The notes under the pieces are model-generated. The model ran no database searches, had not been told where the DNA came from, and saw only the letters and a program-made list of their open reading frames with translations. This document shows, piece after piece, positions 9,195 through 18,458 of a DNA stretch of 25,964 nucleotides. Each line of letters opens with the position of its first letter. Within the stretch, counting starts at the first letter, position 1. This DNA is from Nemertoderma westbladi (Eukaryota > Xenacoelomorpha > Nemertodermatida > Nemertodermatidae), in the NCBI GenBank assembly GCA_032718475.1, contig JAUCBJ010005352.1, positions 1 to 25,964 of the forward strand. Reading direction: 5' to 3'. The translations under genes were made by a program, and so were the position numbers.

Positions 9195-10160
9195 TTATGT
9201 GCTCCATGGTCCCACGACCTTTACGGAACCAATTCTGATTTCCATGGAGCAGTCTCTCAATGGGATCCCTGATGCGATTTAATAGAATCCTATTGTATAG
9301 CTTTGCAGGAATCGAGATCAATGAGGTTCACCGAAAAGAACCATAGAGTGTTAGGTTGCCCTTCTTGGGAACTGGCACCAACGTACTTGTTTTCATTTCT
9401 TGTGGACTCTTGTCGTTCTGTACATGTCTACTATGATGGGATAAATGAGCTCCAAACACGCAGGTATTTTAAAGACTTTATTAATGCTCTTTGCAGCAGC
9501 CTTCACTTCAGCAAAGGAGATATTGCCAATGCTGCAATGGGAATATCTGGGAGTACAGACTCAGACCCTTATACTTCTATAAAGTTATCGGCCAATACCC
9601 TGTCATTATTGAGGAGCTTTTCAAAGTGGGCCTTCCAACCATTGAGGGGATTGGCTGGTGATTCTGCCTTAACCTTAGTTGTTTGTTTTTCTTTTCTGCC
9701 CAGTAAGCCTCATTGATGGCATCAACCTGATGGTTTATTAGCTCCTGTAGATTAACAGAGTACTGCCTGTTCAGGGACCTAGATGCAGCCTTAACTGCAT
9801 TCTTGGCCGCTGTAGTCTGTTTGAGTCGGGACTCTTTTTGCGCCTTATAGAGGTCAATTCGGCACTTCTGAATTTTGTGGTCAGTCCAGGGGGCCCTATT
9901 CCTGTTTCGAGGGTATACATAAAGTAACTGTTTCTGCAGCTGCTAACTGAACTGCTTCTGAAAAGGCAGTATAGCCCTCACAGTGACCTGCCGCCTCAGA
10001 GGCAAGAACCTCATACCTGTTGCTCAGCTGTAGTTTGAAGGTGGATCTCACACGTGGCTGTTGCAACAGAGAGGACCAGTCATGCCGCGGCAAGGCAGAT
10101 TTCGTTGTTCTGCTATCACGCAGACCACAATAATACCTTGGCCACAATAAGGCGGCTCCT
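9195..10160 (-). pseudogene. RTE-like LINE fragment, endonuclease-RT linker to RT fingers (copy 1)
   Basis: Read on the minus strand, the upstream part (about 9896-10147) encodes RHDWSSLLQQPRVRSTFKLQ, then LSNRYEVLA and FSEAVQLAAAETV, the linker between endonuclease and RT in RTE-like elements. Downstream come NLQELINHQVDAIN, GWKAHFEKLLNND and, at 9115-9321, AKLYNRILLNRIRDPIERLL followed by FRKGRGTME. It matches the copy at 18459-19257 closely but is far more damaged: short deletions near 9480 and 9700, a roughly 10-base insertion near 9525, and several frame changes. The RT catalytic boxes are not present. The match to copy 2 fades at about 9195. The upstream boundary is uncertain and may reach about 10300. 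The plus-strand frame at 9303-9716 is its shadow. Confidence 0.75.
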
Positions 10161-10750
10161 GTATTTCCTACGAAACAGAATAATGGTATATCTGGGACTT
10201 GTGACCACTGGGTCCAATATGAGACCCTAGCTTTCCAGTTCGCTTCTTCCCAGCCGAAAACAATCCATTTCCAGAGATGAAATCCAGAAGATGGACGGAA
10301 TTTCGGTTAACACCGAAATAAACATACTATACATAACATAAATATACTACTGTACCCACACATGAAACTGGTAACTCGTTTAACTACTTTAGCCATTTCA
10401 CTATGTAGTTCTTGCGAACCCAGAACTATACAACTCGCATGAAGCTGGTAACTCATTTAGCTACATTTTAATCATTTCACAATACAATGCAGATATGTGT
10501 CACATCTAGTCTATTTTAAAGCTTTCATGCCAAAACGAAAACAACCTATGATACCCTTGCCTCGAGTGAGTGGAGCCACGTCCACTGGAGCAATGTGAGT
10601 TCAAGACAATCAAGGCAAGGATTAAACAACTATGGCATGGTGAAAGGAAAGAAACACACGAATACAGAGATCAGTTACAGTAAGAATTAAGTTAACTACT
10701 AAATATATATTCTGTATACTCAAATGCGAACCTCTTTTCTTATCTTGACA
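10161..10750. other. Non-coding stretch with a 77-bp duplication
   Basis: The left edge may still be decayed RTE-like endonuclease sequence. TTCGGTTAACACCGAA at about 10304-10319 is a small stem. A diverged tandem duplication of 77-bp period starts CATGAAACTGGTAACTC at 10361 and CATGAAGCTGGTAACTC at 10438. No gene seen. Confidence 0.55.
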
Positions 10751-10768
10751 ATTATTATTATTATTATT
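10751..10768 (-). repeat. (ATT)6 microsatellite, probable 3' tail of the minus-strand LINE
   Basis: Six ATT units on the plus strand read (AAT)n at the end of the minus-strand element. That it marks the end of the element is inferred from its position and from the habit of LINE tails. Confidence 0.55.
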
Positions 10769-11003
10769 CTTCTTCTATAAGTACATTATAACGTGGGCAA
10801 ACACATATAAGTACAGCAATACCAAGTAAATAGCACAGGTACAGTAGAGCGTACATACAAAGTGATAATAGTGCATAATATATAAATTTAGCTACATTTA
10901 AATTTCACGTGAACGAAAGATAGGCACAATAATTACAGCAAGACTTAATATAAACCGCACAGAACGTAACAAAACAGAAAAAGAAAAAAGAAAAAGAGAA
11001 AAA

Positions 11004-12095
11004 AGAAAGTATAACAAATAAGCTATAGTCCTTTATGTGGAAGAAATATATATAGAAAGTATAACAAATAAGCTATAGTCCTTTAAGTGGAAGAAATATA
11101 TATAGAAAGTATAACAAATAAGCTATAGTCCTTTAAGTGGAAGAAATATATATAGAAAGTATAACAAATAAGCTATAGTCCTTTAAGTGGAAGAAATATA
11201 TATAGAAAGTATAACAAATAAGCTATAGTCCTTTAAGTGGAAGAAATATATATAGAAAGTATAACAAATAAGCTATAGTCCTTTAAGTGGAAGAAATATA
11301 TATAAAAAGTATAACAAATAAGCTATAGTCCTTTAAGTGGAAGAAATATATATAGAAAGTATAACAAATAAGCTATAGTCCTTTAAGTGGAAGAAATATA
11401 TATAGAAAGTATAACAAATAAGCTATAGTCCTTTAAGTGGAAGAAATATATATAGAAAGTATAACAAATAAGCTATAGTCCTTTAAGTGGAAGAAATATA
11501 TATAGAAAGTATAACAAATAAGCTATAGTCCTTTAAGTGGAAGAAATATATATAGAAAGTATAACAAATAAGCTATAGTCCTTTAAGTGGAAGAAATATA
11601 TATAGAAAGTATAACAAATAAGCTATAGTCCTTTAAGTGGAAGAAATATATATAGAAAGTATAACAAATAAGCTATAGTCCTTTAAGTGGAAGAAATATA
11701 TATAGAAAGTATAACAAATAAGCTATAGTCCTTTAAGTGGAAGAAATATATATAGAAAGTATAACAAATAAGCTATAGTCCTTTAAGTGGAAGAAATATA
11801 TATAGAAAGTATAACAAATAAGCTATAGTCCTTTAAGTGGAAGAAATATATATAGAAAGTATAACAAATAAGCTATAGTCCTTTAAGTGGAAGAAATATA
11901 TATAGAAAGTATAACAAATAAGCTATAGTCCTTTAAGTGGAAGAAATATATATAGAAAGTATAACAAATAAGCTATAGTCCTTTAAGTGGAAGAAATATA
12001 TATAGAAAGTATAACAAATAAGCTATTGTCCTTTAAGTGGAAGAAATATATATAGAAACTATAACAAATAAGCTATAGTCCTTTAAGTGGAAGAA
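11004..12095. repeat. 50-bp tandem array, 22 units, nearly identical
   Basis: The unit begins AGAAAGTATAACAAATAAGC and continues TATAGTCCTTTAAGTGGAAG and AAATATATAT. Unit starts run from 11004 to 12054 every 50 bp; the last unit is cut at 42 bp. Differences seen by eye are one base each in the first unit (TTTATGTGG), the unit at 11304 (AAAAAGT), the unit at 12004 (CTATTGTCC) and the last (AGAAACT). Variants sit mostly at the edges, as expected when unequal exchange homogenises the centre. The array begins 20 bases past the stop codon of the minus-strand LINE ORF2, so it appears to lie in that element's 3' UTR. Confidence 0.97.
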
Positions 12096-12114
12096 CCGGC
12101 GGAGTGCGTACATA

Positions 12115-12522
12115 TTATAGTTTATTGTCTACAGTACGGGTGGACAACAAAGATAAATCCGACACCCCGCACTCATTACCAATCTGACGTAAATTACTTC
12201 CGCTAGTACTCCTACAATCAAATAGCATTAAGTTAGCTAGGAATCTAATACACATCCTATCAGCATTAAAAATAGACCTACAATAACCAACAAAATTTTT
12301 GCATAAAATAACCCATGGATGTATAAATCCTACAATTTCTTGTACAATATACCTATGAGCATTATAAGGCAACTGCCATATAATCCTAACGTTAATGTTC
12401 CAGCTAGTTAAGATTCTAGAACATTCATCGGACCATAAATTCCATGCATTGCTACCATAAAAACACATAGTGTATAACTTTTGTAGATATGTTAGATTAC
12501 CAGGGTGCGAGAAGCCAAACTC
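12115..12522 (-). pseudogene. LINE ORF2, C-terminal region downstream of a nonsense codon
   Basis: This is in the same frame as the RT block but separated from it by one TAA (12523-12525): the RT block ends KLNNIG and the tail resumes EFGFSHPGNLTYLQ. The tail contains MCFYGSNAWNLWSDECSRIL, matching the post-RT LYGxExW region of LINE proteins, then the segment WNINVRIIWQLPYNAHRYIV. It ends VDNKL and a TAA at 12115-12117. No zinc knuckle is obvious. The region has no independent start, so it is the tail of the larger ORF2. Confidence 0.75.
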
Positions 12523-13272
12523 TTAGCCAATGTTATTGAGTTTCCCAATAAACTGGCCGCGTTTACGTAAAATGTCCTTGGCTAAAGTGCATTTAAAGTC
12601 AAGTGTAATACCTAGGTGAACAGCTTCTCTTGCCCACGGGAGAAGAATTGTACCTACTCTAATCCTAGCACCGGGTGGACTCCACTTAAAATTAAATGGT
12701 ATACACTTACATTTGCATTTATCCTGATCAACATTTGTACTTAATCGCAAGTTATATTTAGCACAAAAAATTTGACATAAATCGACCATATATTGCAATC
12801 CAACCACAGATGGGCACAATAACAGTACATCATCGGCGTATGCCAAAACACCAAAATAATAATTCCCTATAAAACAACCTACTTTGGAGTCACGTAGAGA
12901 TTCAATTAGAATATTTAACACCAGAGCAAACAATGTCGGCGAGCAAACAGAACCCTGTCTGACCCCATTAGAAATTAAAAAATTAAAAGAGCTGCAATTC
13001 AACCATTTTACTGCACAAACTTGGTTTCTGTATATAAAAATGAGGCACCTTAAATATAAAACTGAAAAACCCTTTTTTAATAGTTCAAGGAACAGCTTTG
13101 GCCATTCAACAAGGTCGAACGCTTTTGTAAAATCTAACAAACAACCAAATACGGGCGATGAGTGTCTCATATAGTAATTGATTACTTCCGAAGCCGACCA
13201 GCTGCACATTACAGTACTAGAATTTGGACGGAACCCAAATTGTAAGTCATCAAAACAACTTATCGCCTTCAC
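12523..13272 (-). CDS. LINE ORF2, reverse transcriptase catalytic core
   Basis: The 249-residue frame contains the RT boxes in order: FGFRP (residues 12-16), LLDFTKAFD (45-53, motif A with the first catalytic Asp), NGVRQGSVCSP (102-112, motif B), and LAYADD (143-148, motif C with the two catalytic Asp). A CKCKC stretch near residues 187-191 looks like a small in-frame duplication. The catalytic residues are intact. The first residues of the frame follow a frame change at about 13255, so the Met at its start is probably not a true initiator. RT of this type copies element RNA into DNA at the nicked target. The plus-strand 96-aa frame at 12884-13174 is a shadow. Confidence 0.88.
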   Translation of the reverse strand: MKAISCFDDLQFGFRPNSSTVMCSWSASEVINYYMRHSSPVFGCLLDFTKAFDLVEWPKLFLELLKKGFSVLYLRCLIFIYRNQVCAVKWLNCSSFNFLISNGVRQGSVCSPTLFALVLNILIESLRDSKVGCFIGNYYFGVLAYADDVLLLCPSVVGLQYMVDLCQIFCAKYNLRLSTNVDQDKCKCKCIPFNFKWSPPGARIRVGTILLPWAREAVHLGITLDFKCTLAKDILRKRGQFIGKLNNIG

Positions 13273-14227
13273 TTAATAATAATACCCATTCAAAAATTTT
13301 CAGAATCAAAGAAGATATTGCAATTGCACGGTAATTCTTATCCTCAGATATATCGCCTAATTTATTTTTAATGATCGGAATAATAGAAACCAATAAAAGA
13401 CACTTTGACACCAATCCATGCGAAAGAAAAGAGTTAAATAATATAGATAAATGATGTTCTAGAATATGGCCACCATTAATTAAAGACCCTGAGTCAAAAC
13501 TATAACTGACATCTGATTTGGCGTTTTTTAAACGCAACAATGCCTCATGTATTATACGAGGCGACAATACCTCTCGATAACCTGCACAATTTGTACCCGA
13601 TACATTATTGTTACCAATTAGGTTTCTAATTCTACAATTTATATCATTTTCGATATCATCAACACTTGTGTCACCGCTATAATTCTGATTGTACAATTCC
13701 TTGTAAATTTTGGCGAAGTTATTCGCAATGTCACTTGGGTTGTTAACACCGTTTATTGATTCGCTAAGTACCTGTTGGTTACCGCGAAATTTTTTGATTT
13801 CATCAAAAAGGTTATCATTTCCGTTTAAGCACGCCTGTAAAATTCTATCGCGTTTGATGATATCTTGAGATTTCTTCAACCTACGAACTGCAAAATGATA
13901 TTGTGCACGAGAAGTGCGACGCATATGAAATAAATAACTACCTGCACCAGTAGGTTTACCTGCAGTGCTCCACATATCGTACCAAAACATCGAATTCGTT
14001 TTAAAATCTTTTACTTGTTCATTCCAACCAGGTATTATACCTTTATTACCTTGACGTTGATTTGTACCTTTCGTATTTGGCAGGCTAGACGCCGCATTAT
14101 CAATTGCTTCTAAAATTTCCAAAACGTATTTTTCAATCATTAAACGATGTTCAGGCTTAGTACATAATAAATCATTACACATATAGCACTGATTTTCCAA
14201 TAAAATATCATTTAGGGATCTTTCCAA
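13250..14227 (-). pseudogene. LINE ORF2, linker and RT fingers segment in a shifted frame
   Basis: The 325-residue frame joins the endonuclease block to the RT core. It includes a linker with HFAVRRLKKSQDIIKRDRIL, a charged segment with LNGNDNLFDEIKKFRG, and the start of the RT domain: ALLRLKNAKSDVSYSF, LFNSFLSHGLV, SIIPIIKNK and NYRAIAISSLILKIFEWVLL. It is offset by one frame from both neighbours. The endonuclease (ends 14212) and RT core (starts 13272) share a frame with each other, so two small indels near 14215 and 13255 cancel out. The region is otherwise free of stops. Confidence 0.8.
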
Positions 14228-15087
14228 CTCGGAATGAAAAATATTTTTTTGCTCGGTACTAGCTTTGCCATAGCAATGCTTAATGGGTGGTTGAACTGCG
14301 GTCCCAACTGCATTAATACTGTACTATCAATGTTAAACTTCAAATAAATGGGACTATGGTTGGAGAGATTTTCCCCTGAATGTATTACATCGGCCTCTAT
14401 ACAAGCACTTACAATAGAATGACTGGCTATAAAGTGATCGATAGTGGAGCGTTGAATTATATTATCAGACAAAAATTCGTAAGTATAGTCAATCGGAAAT
14501 ATATTCCATAAACAATGTAATAACATATCATCTAGAAATTCCTTCATATTACGCACATGTAATGAGTTTCGAAAAAAGTCTGCATTTAAATCACCAACCA
14601 ATAGAATATTACTGCACTGAGACATCTGTATAATGTCTTTAATATCATTCAACAAAGTTAAATATTCGTCTGAGAGTGTAGCACTGTGCTGATTGTCTAC
14701 CGGAAAATACGAATTAATTAATAACAGTTTCCTACCTGGCAAATTTAAAGAAATCGCCTGCAACCTTCTATTATTAGTTTTTATTACAGATACATATTTA
14801 GTAATTGATTTCTTCCATAATATGCAAAGTCCACCGCTAGGTCTCCCGCGGGTGACTTCATCATTAATGTAAGTCGCTGGTACAACACTATTATCGCAGT
14901 TCGGAAATATTTTTTTAAATTTATAACAATTACCAGATAATAGAAAATGCTCCTGTAGGCACACAACATTAGAGCCCAATAATAGGGTATTTATAAAATC
15001 AACCTTAGCCAATCCCAAACCGGTTGGGTTATACGAGGCTACACAAAAAAGTTCAGTACTGTTAGGTAAGTTACTTTGTGACGCCAT
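14212..15087 (-). CDS. LINE ORF2, apurinic-type endonuclease domain
   Basis: The 291-residue frame starts with ATG at 15087, 37 bases after the ORF1 stop, and has the motif series of the AP-endonuclease fold in non-LTR elements: CLQEHFLL with the metal-binding Glu (about residues 44-50), GRPSGG (81-86), INSYFPVD, GDLNAD (165-170), STIDHF (214-219) and LSNHSP (241-246), where the usual SDHSP is written SNHSP. The N replacing the Asp before the catalytic His may weaken or abolish nicking. The domain nicks the genomic target to prime reverse transcription. The frame runs into a stop at 14212, just past the domain, after a small indel. The length fits a complete endonuclease domain. Confidence 0.88.
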   Translation of the reverse strand: MASQSNLPNSTELFCVASYNPTGLGLAKVDFINTLLLGSNVVCLQEHFLLSGNCYKFKKIFPNCDNSVVPATYINDEVTRGRPSGGLCILWKKSITKYVSVIKTNNRRLQAISLNLPGRKLLLINSYFPVDNQHSATLSDEYLTLLNDIKDIIQMSQCSNILLVGDLNADFFRNSLHVRNMKEFLDDMLLHCLWNIFPIDYTYEFLSDNIIQRSTIDHFIASHSIVSACIEADVIHSGENLSNHSPIYLKFNIDSTVLMQLGPQFNHPLSIAMAKLVPSKKIFFIPSWKDP

Positions 15088-15124
15088 TGTTATTTATTAT
15101 TGTCCGTATATTAACCTGATGTAC

Positions 15125-15496
15125 TTATTGCATAGATTGTCCCATAGTGGAGTTGTTTCGAACCTGCCCGGAACCACCCCGACCGAAACTTCCAGTCTGC
15201 CTGGGTCGGTAGTCCCACTCGCGTACATAAACTCCGGTAGGCCATGTGGACGCACTGAAAGCAACGTCCAACTGGTTGGTATTGACCGAAACCCGGAAGC
15301 TCGCTGCTCTCGAATCTTGAACCGATACTTTTTTAACACCTGAGATCGGAACTTTAACATTCTGTTTGGATAGACACTTGACAATATCGGCTTCTGTTGT
15401 CATTGGATGACACCGAAACACGAACATCTCCGTTGGGGCCGCACACAACCCACCCTCGGTTTCTCCCTCAGTCTTTTCGTTTGAACCGACAACCAT
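15125..15496 (-). CDS. LINE ORF1, C-terminal domain (partial)
   Basis: 123 residues from the ATG at 15496; the frame stays open upstream to about 15568, so the real start may lie further 5'. Residues 23-90 carry MFVFRCHPMTTEADIVKCL, KVPISGVKKVSV, FRVSVNTNQLDVAF and WPTGVYVREW. This pattern, a small alpha/beta RNA-binding-like domain ending in WPxGVxVR, is common in the ORF1 proteins of invertebrate LINEs. The Gly/Arg/Ser-rich tail (GSFGRGGSGQVR) is consistent with nucleic-acid binding. No zinc-finger or coiled-coil N-terminal part is seen, so ORF1 is truncated or its start has decayed. The stop at 15125 is 37 bases before the ORF2 start. Confidence 0.65.
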   Translation of the reverse strand: MVVGSNEKTEGETEGGLCAAPTEMFVFRCHPMTTEADIVKCLSKQNVKVPISGVKKVSVQDSRAASFRVSVNTNQLDVAFSASTWPTGVYVREWDYRPRQTGSFGRGGSGQVRNNSTMGQSMQ

Positions 15497-15570
15497 ACGG
15501 CCACGATTTCGATTATTTAATGTAAAGTTGCTGACATTAACTGTATAATGAATGGCTCGGGTTACAGTAA

Positions 15571-15990
15571 TGATGGACTATACGTAATATAATAAGAGGT
15601 ATATACTATACAATAGGAAGACTACCACGGACATTCGACAATAAAGGTTTTCTTCGTGGTAACTAATCCCATCCATTATCAGTAGTAGAAGTATTAAGGA
15701 TTCACAATTTCATGTTGGCTCTACTGTATCTCATCACTAATTGAATAGCTTATCCATTGAATATGTACTGCAAGAGCTTTAAACACGCACTCATTATTGT
15801 ATTGAGTGGAACATTTATGAATACTAATTAATTATGTATAGTTCAGTAAATAACTTGTAAGTAAAAGTAAGTAACGTCCACTTCATTTTGCAGTATCGCC
15901 TTTGGTTATACTGATAGAAACACTTATATAAGTTTGACAACTTTTTTTATAATACAAACAAAAAATTCTAACTTTTATATCAATAATAGA
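15571..15990. other. No recognisable feature
   Basis: AT-rich DNA upstream of the minus-strand LINE. It may include that element's 5' UTR. No coding region, repeat or inverted end noticed. Confidence 0.45.
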
Positions 15991-15996
15991 TAGAAT

Positions 15997-16242
15997 CGGA
16001 AGTCCGAATGAGACAAAGGTCCGAAAGTAGCCATCATGAGCTCAATTTGTTCGGAGCTTCGTCCTGTTTGGGCCTTTGTCCCATTCGGAGCTTCGTCCTG
16101 AGTGTGTGTGTGGCCTTCAGCTACGGTAAATAACTGCACAACATGATAGAGGATAAGGGGGGGGGGGGGGGGGCAAAAGGAAACAAATCTTAGTTGTTTA
16201 GGTCCATGAGGAAGGACCGAATGACCAGGACGAAGGTCCGAA
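15997..16242. repeat. Inverted-repeat cluster (TTCGGACCTTCGTCCTG unit) around a G17 run
   Basis: TTCGGAGCTTCGTCCTG occurs at 16050-16066 and 16084-16100. Its reverse complement with one mismatch, CAGGACGAAGGTCCGAA, is at 16226-16242. The segment at 16001-16025 (GTCCGAATGAGACAAAGG core) pairs with CCTTTGTCCCATTCGGA at 16073-16089 and also resembles 16210-16242 in direct orientation. Seventeen G occupy 16157-16173 in the loop. This resembles a small foldback-type element. Possible flanking TAGAATC/TAGAAATC (15991 and 16249) is too weak to call a duplication. Confidence 0.65.
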
Positions 16243-16417
16243 ATTACCTAGAAATCTTTCTCACAAAGGCATGTGAATTGTAACCCATGTAAAATGATTT
16301 ATAAACTTATCTTATTTTACAAGGTTTATTAGCGTCATATATAACATGATCTATATAAAATAAAGAAACAATTTATTTTAAATCGCTTTTATAATCTAAA
16401 GTGGAAAGTCTACTTTT

Positions 16418-16835
16418 ATAAGGGTGTGAGACATGGACATTGAAGAAATCACTTGAACAACGAATTGTTGGTTGCTACACTAGACCACTAAGGGCAGCCT
16501 TAAACATCAGATGAGGACACGACACCACACGACAAACACCGAGCTTTATGGTACAATACAGTACCACCTGTATCAACCACCCTCAGTGAACGCAGATTAA
16601 GATTCAGTGGGCGCACTGCTGAAGGAGTAAAGATAAGGTCATACCAGATCTACTTTTCTGGCAACCAACACATGGAAAGCGTAGTCGTGGACGACCGGCC
16701 ATAACATATTTAGATCAACTTGAAAGGGATACTGAACTTGTGAGAAACGAAATTGCGACAACTATGGAGAATCGGGAAGCCTGGAAGGATCTCATGTCCA
16801 CTGTCCGAGTTCGCTCGACCTAGTAGTAGTAGTCG
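16418..16835 (+). pseudogene. RTE-like LINE 3' relic (C-terminal region)
   Basis: In pieces: GCETWTLKKSLEQRI (from about 16426), a stop, TELYGTI, a frame change, VPPVSTTLSERRLRFSGRTA (about 16561), then SKDKVIPDLLFWQPTHGKRS, RGRPAITYLDQLERDTELV, ENREAWKDL and VRVRST followed by a TAG. A short (TAG)n at about 16819-16831 marks the 3' tail. The order (LYG-C-E-W, IPPVS-ERRLRF-GH, LLLWQP-HGKR-RGRP, TY-DQLE-DTG, W-L, VRVRS) matches the C-terminal region of RTE-like LINEs. It is a different subfamily from the 1-714 copy, whose end sequence differs. The 5' part is missing. Confidence 0.75.
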
Positions 16836-17675
16836 TAATGAAATAAACAGATACAGATTGGTCACAGATAAAGGCCATTCTTACCAAAACAAAAAACAAT
16901 GTTAACATAGTGCAGTATGTAATTTCAGTCCCATTGTCACATTAATCTCGTTTTCTCCTCAATGCGATGGAATTTATTCCTGTCGTATTGAATCCCACAA
17001 TCGTAAGAACAAAAGTGTCAAATGGCCATACCGAATTCTAGAATGTCGGTTCAATAAGAAACATACTAATGTATGTTTCTTATTATTAAAGTGATCGTAT
17101 GTAATTCTGGATGACACCCGAAGTTCACCCTCTTTGGGGCCAGTTTGGGAACAGACAACAACCCATCGGCTATACAGTAGCTTTGTCTCCCGGCCCCACA
17201 ACAATGCACTTGCGATATCCACCCCATTGGAGAGATGGATCTGTTTCAAGGGTTCGTGTACCTGTTCGTCAATCCAGTATTCTTCGGCGAAGCGACCTCC
17301 TCAACTATGTACATTTCATTGAATGCAGATACAGCAGCTTGATTAACTATATGGACACTAGGGTGGTGTGTTTTTTACTTTTTTTCGATTTCATTGTTCT
17401 ACCGGTGCACAAAAGTTGCCAAATGGTAGAAAATAAGGCAAAAAAAAATTCTTTAAATTTCGTCTATGTCTTCACGGATCCCAAGAGGGTTGAAATTTTG
17501 TGCCATCGCGATGCACCATAATGAAATTTATAACAATATAACACATTGATGAAAGATCAATGACTCAAAAAAGAACTTCCTGCATGCATCAAATGTCATC
17601 AAATGGGTCCAAAATTAGTTAGATACCAAAATTTTAATTTTTGGATCAAGGGAAGTTGTGCCACAGGCACATGAC
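16836..17675. other. No convincing gene; one strong hairpin
   Basis: A 136-aa plus-strand frame (17111-17521) has no motif I recognise and overlaps another open frame on the same strand, so I do not call it. The hairpin at 17053-17084 is listed separately. Confidence 0.5.
17053..17084. repeat. Perfect 14-bp stem hairpin with a 4-base loop
   Basis: AATAAGAAACATAC (17053-17066), loop TAAT, then GTATGTTTCTTATT (17071-17084), an exact inverted repeat. It may be the tip of a small inverted-repeat element. No role is evident. Confidence 0.92.
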
Positions 17676-18457
17676 CAGAACCTACTCTTTGGCGCAAGTG
17701 ATGATTATTCTCAATTTTGGTGATGGACAACTTTTAGTTCTCCTACGGCATTATTATTATGCTCATTAGAACCGCAATGACCGATTTAGTGGGGGTAGAC
17801 ACCATCAAAACAAGCATAGAGCAAATAGTTCTTGAGATATTACAGAAAATGTTAAGTACGGCACATGTCAACATTACTGCCTTGATGATTTATAGACAAA
17901 TACACAAAAAATGTTACTTCTAATTATCTTAAGGCATCAAAAAATATACACATCACTGCAACAAATTGATTTAGTGTATACAGAGACCTTCAAAATTAAA
18001 GAGTAGTACATAATTTACTATAGTTTTTGTACAAAATGTGTGGAATGGGTCAACTCAATATCAAGTAGTAGTAATTGGTGGACATATGTAGTCTTGACAT
18101 TTTGTAAAATAACTCAAGAACTAATGACTCTACTCTTATTTTGAAGGTGTCTTCACCCACTATATCGATCATTTCTGTGATGTGTCTATTTTTTGATTCC
18201 TTGAGATAATTCAAAATATCATTTATTGTGTATTTGTCCATATCACATCAAGGCGGTAATGTAGACTTGTGCCGTACTTCACATTTTCTGCGATATCTCA
18301 AGAACAATTCGCTCTACGTTTGTTTTGAAGGTGTCTACCCCCACTAAATCGGCCATTGCGGTTCTAATGAGCATAATATGAATGCAGTAGGAGAACTCAA
18401 AGTTGTCCATCACCAAAATTGAGAATAATCATCACTTGCGCCAAATGGAAGGTTCTG
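17676..18457. mobile_element. Large imperfect palindrome (782 bp), arms near 360-390 bp
   Basis: The left end CAGAACCTACTCTTTGGCGC and the reverse complement of the right end (CAGAACCTTCCATTTGGCGC) match. Similarity continues with few differences through ATTAGAACCGCAATG, GATTTAGTGGGGGTAGACAC, TTCTTGAGATAT and GACAAATACACAA, and, more diverged, almost to the centre near 18040-18105. Each arm holds two related units about 184 bp apart: the word GAAGGTGTCT starts at 18327 and at 18143 on the right arm. The layout is therefore two units outward and two inward. No transposase frame is visible; the 63-aa minus-strand frame at 18050-18241 overlaps the palindrome and is not supported. No target duplication was found. 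The right end abuts an RTE-like RT fragment right after its AFDS codons. Confidence 0.8.
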
Positions 18458-18458
18458 A

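Larger units (their letters stand above)
10751..15570 (-). mobile_element. Near-complete LINE with ORF1, endonuclease, RT and a satellite-bearing 3' UTR
   Basis: Read on the minus strand, the order is ORF1 C-terminal part (15496 to 15125), a 37-base gap, then ORF2 (15087 to 12115) with AP endonuclease, linker, RT and C-terminal region. A roughly 1.36-kb 3' UTR follows that is mostly a 50-bp tandem array, then about 230 bp of other sequence, and a likely (AAT)n tail at 10751-10768. Tails of simple triplet repeats are common in non-LTR elements. The 5' end is not clear, because ORF1 looks short and the frame is open only to about 15568. ORF2 spans about 990 codons with only two frame changes and one stop, so this is a fairly young insertion. 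I do not assign a clade. I found no target duplication by eye. Confidence 0.75.

Noticed and set aside
9303-9716. 137-aa plus-strand frame
   Set aside because: Antisense of the RTE-like fragment; the counterpart at 18799-19254 is the same kind of shadow.
11004-12095. Possible CRISPR-like array
   Set aside because: Units are head-to-tail 50-bp repeats with no unique spacers, in animal-type DNA.
12884-13174. 96-aa plus-strand frame
   Set aside because: Antisense shadow of the LINE RT core on the minus strand.
17053-17084. Rho-independent-type terminator
   Set aside because: The stem is AT-rich, lacks a functional context, and the DNA is eukaryotic in character.
17111-17521. 136-aa plus-strand frame
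   Set aside because: No recognisable motif, composition like the surrounding DNA, and another frame open alongside; chance is the simplest reading.
18050-18241. 63-aa minus-strand frame with a VGEDTFKIRVESLVLE-like peptide also readable in the other repeat units
   Set aside because: Peptide similarity follows from DNA similarity of the palindrome units; differences are mostly amino-acid changing and other units carry stops, so there is no sign of coding constraint.
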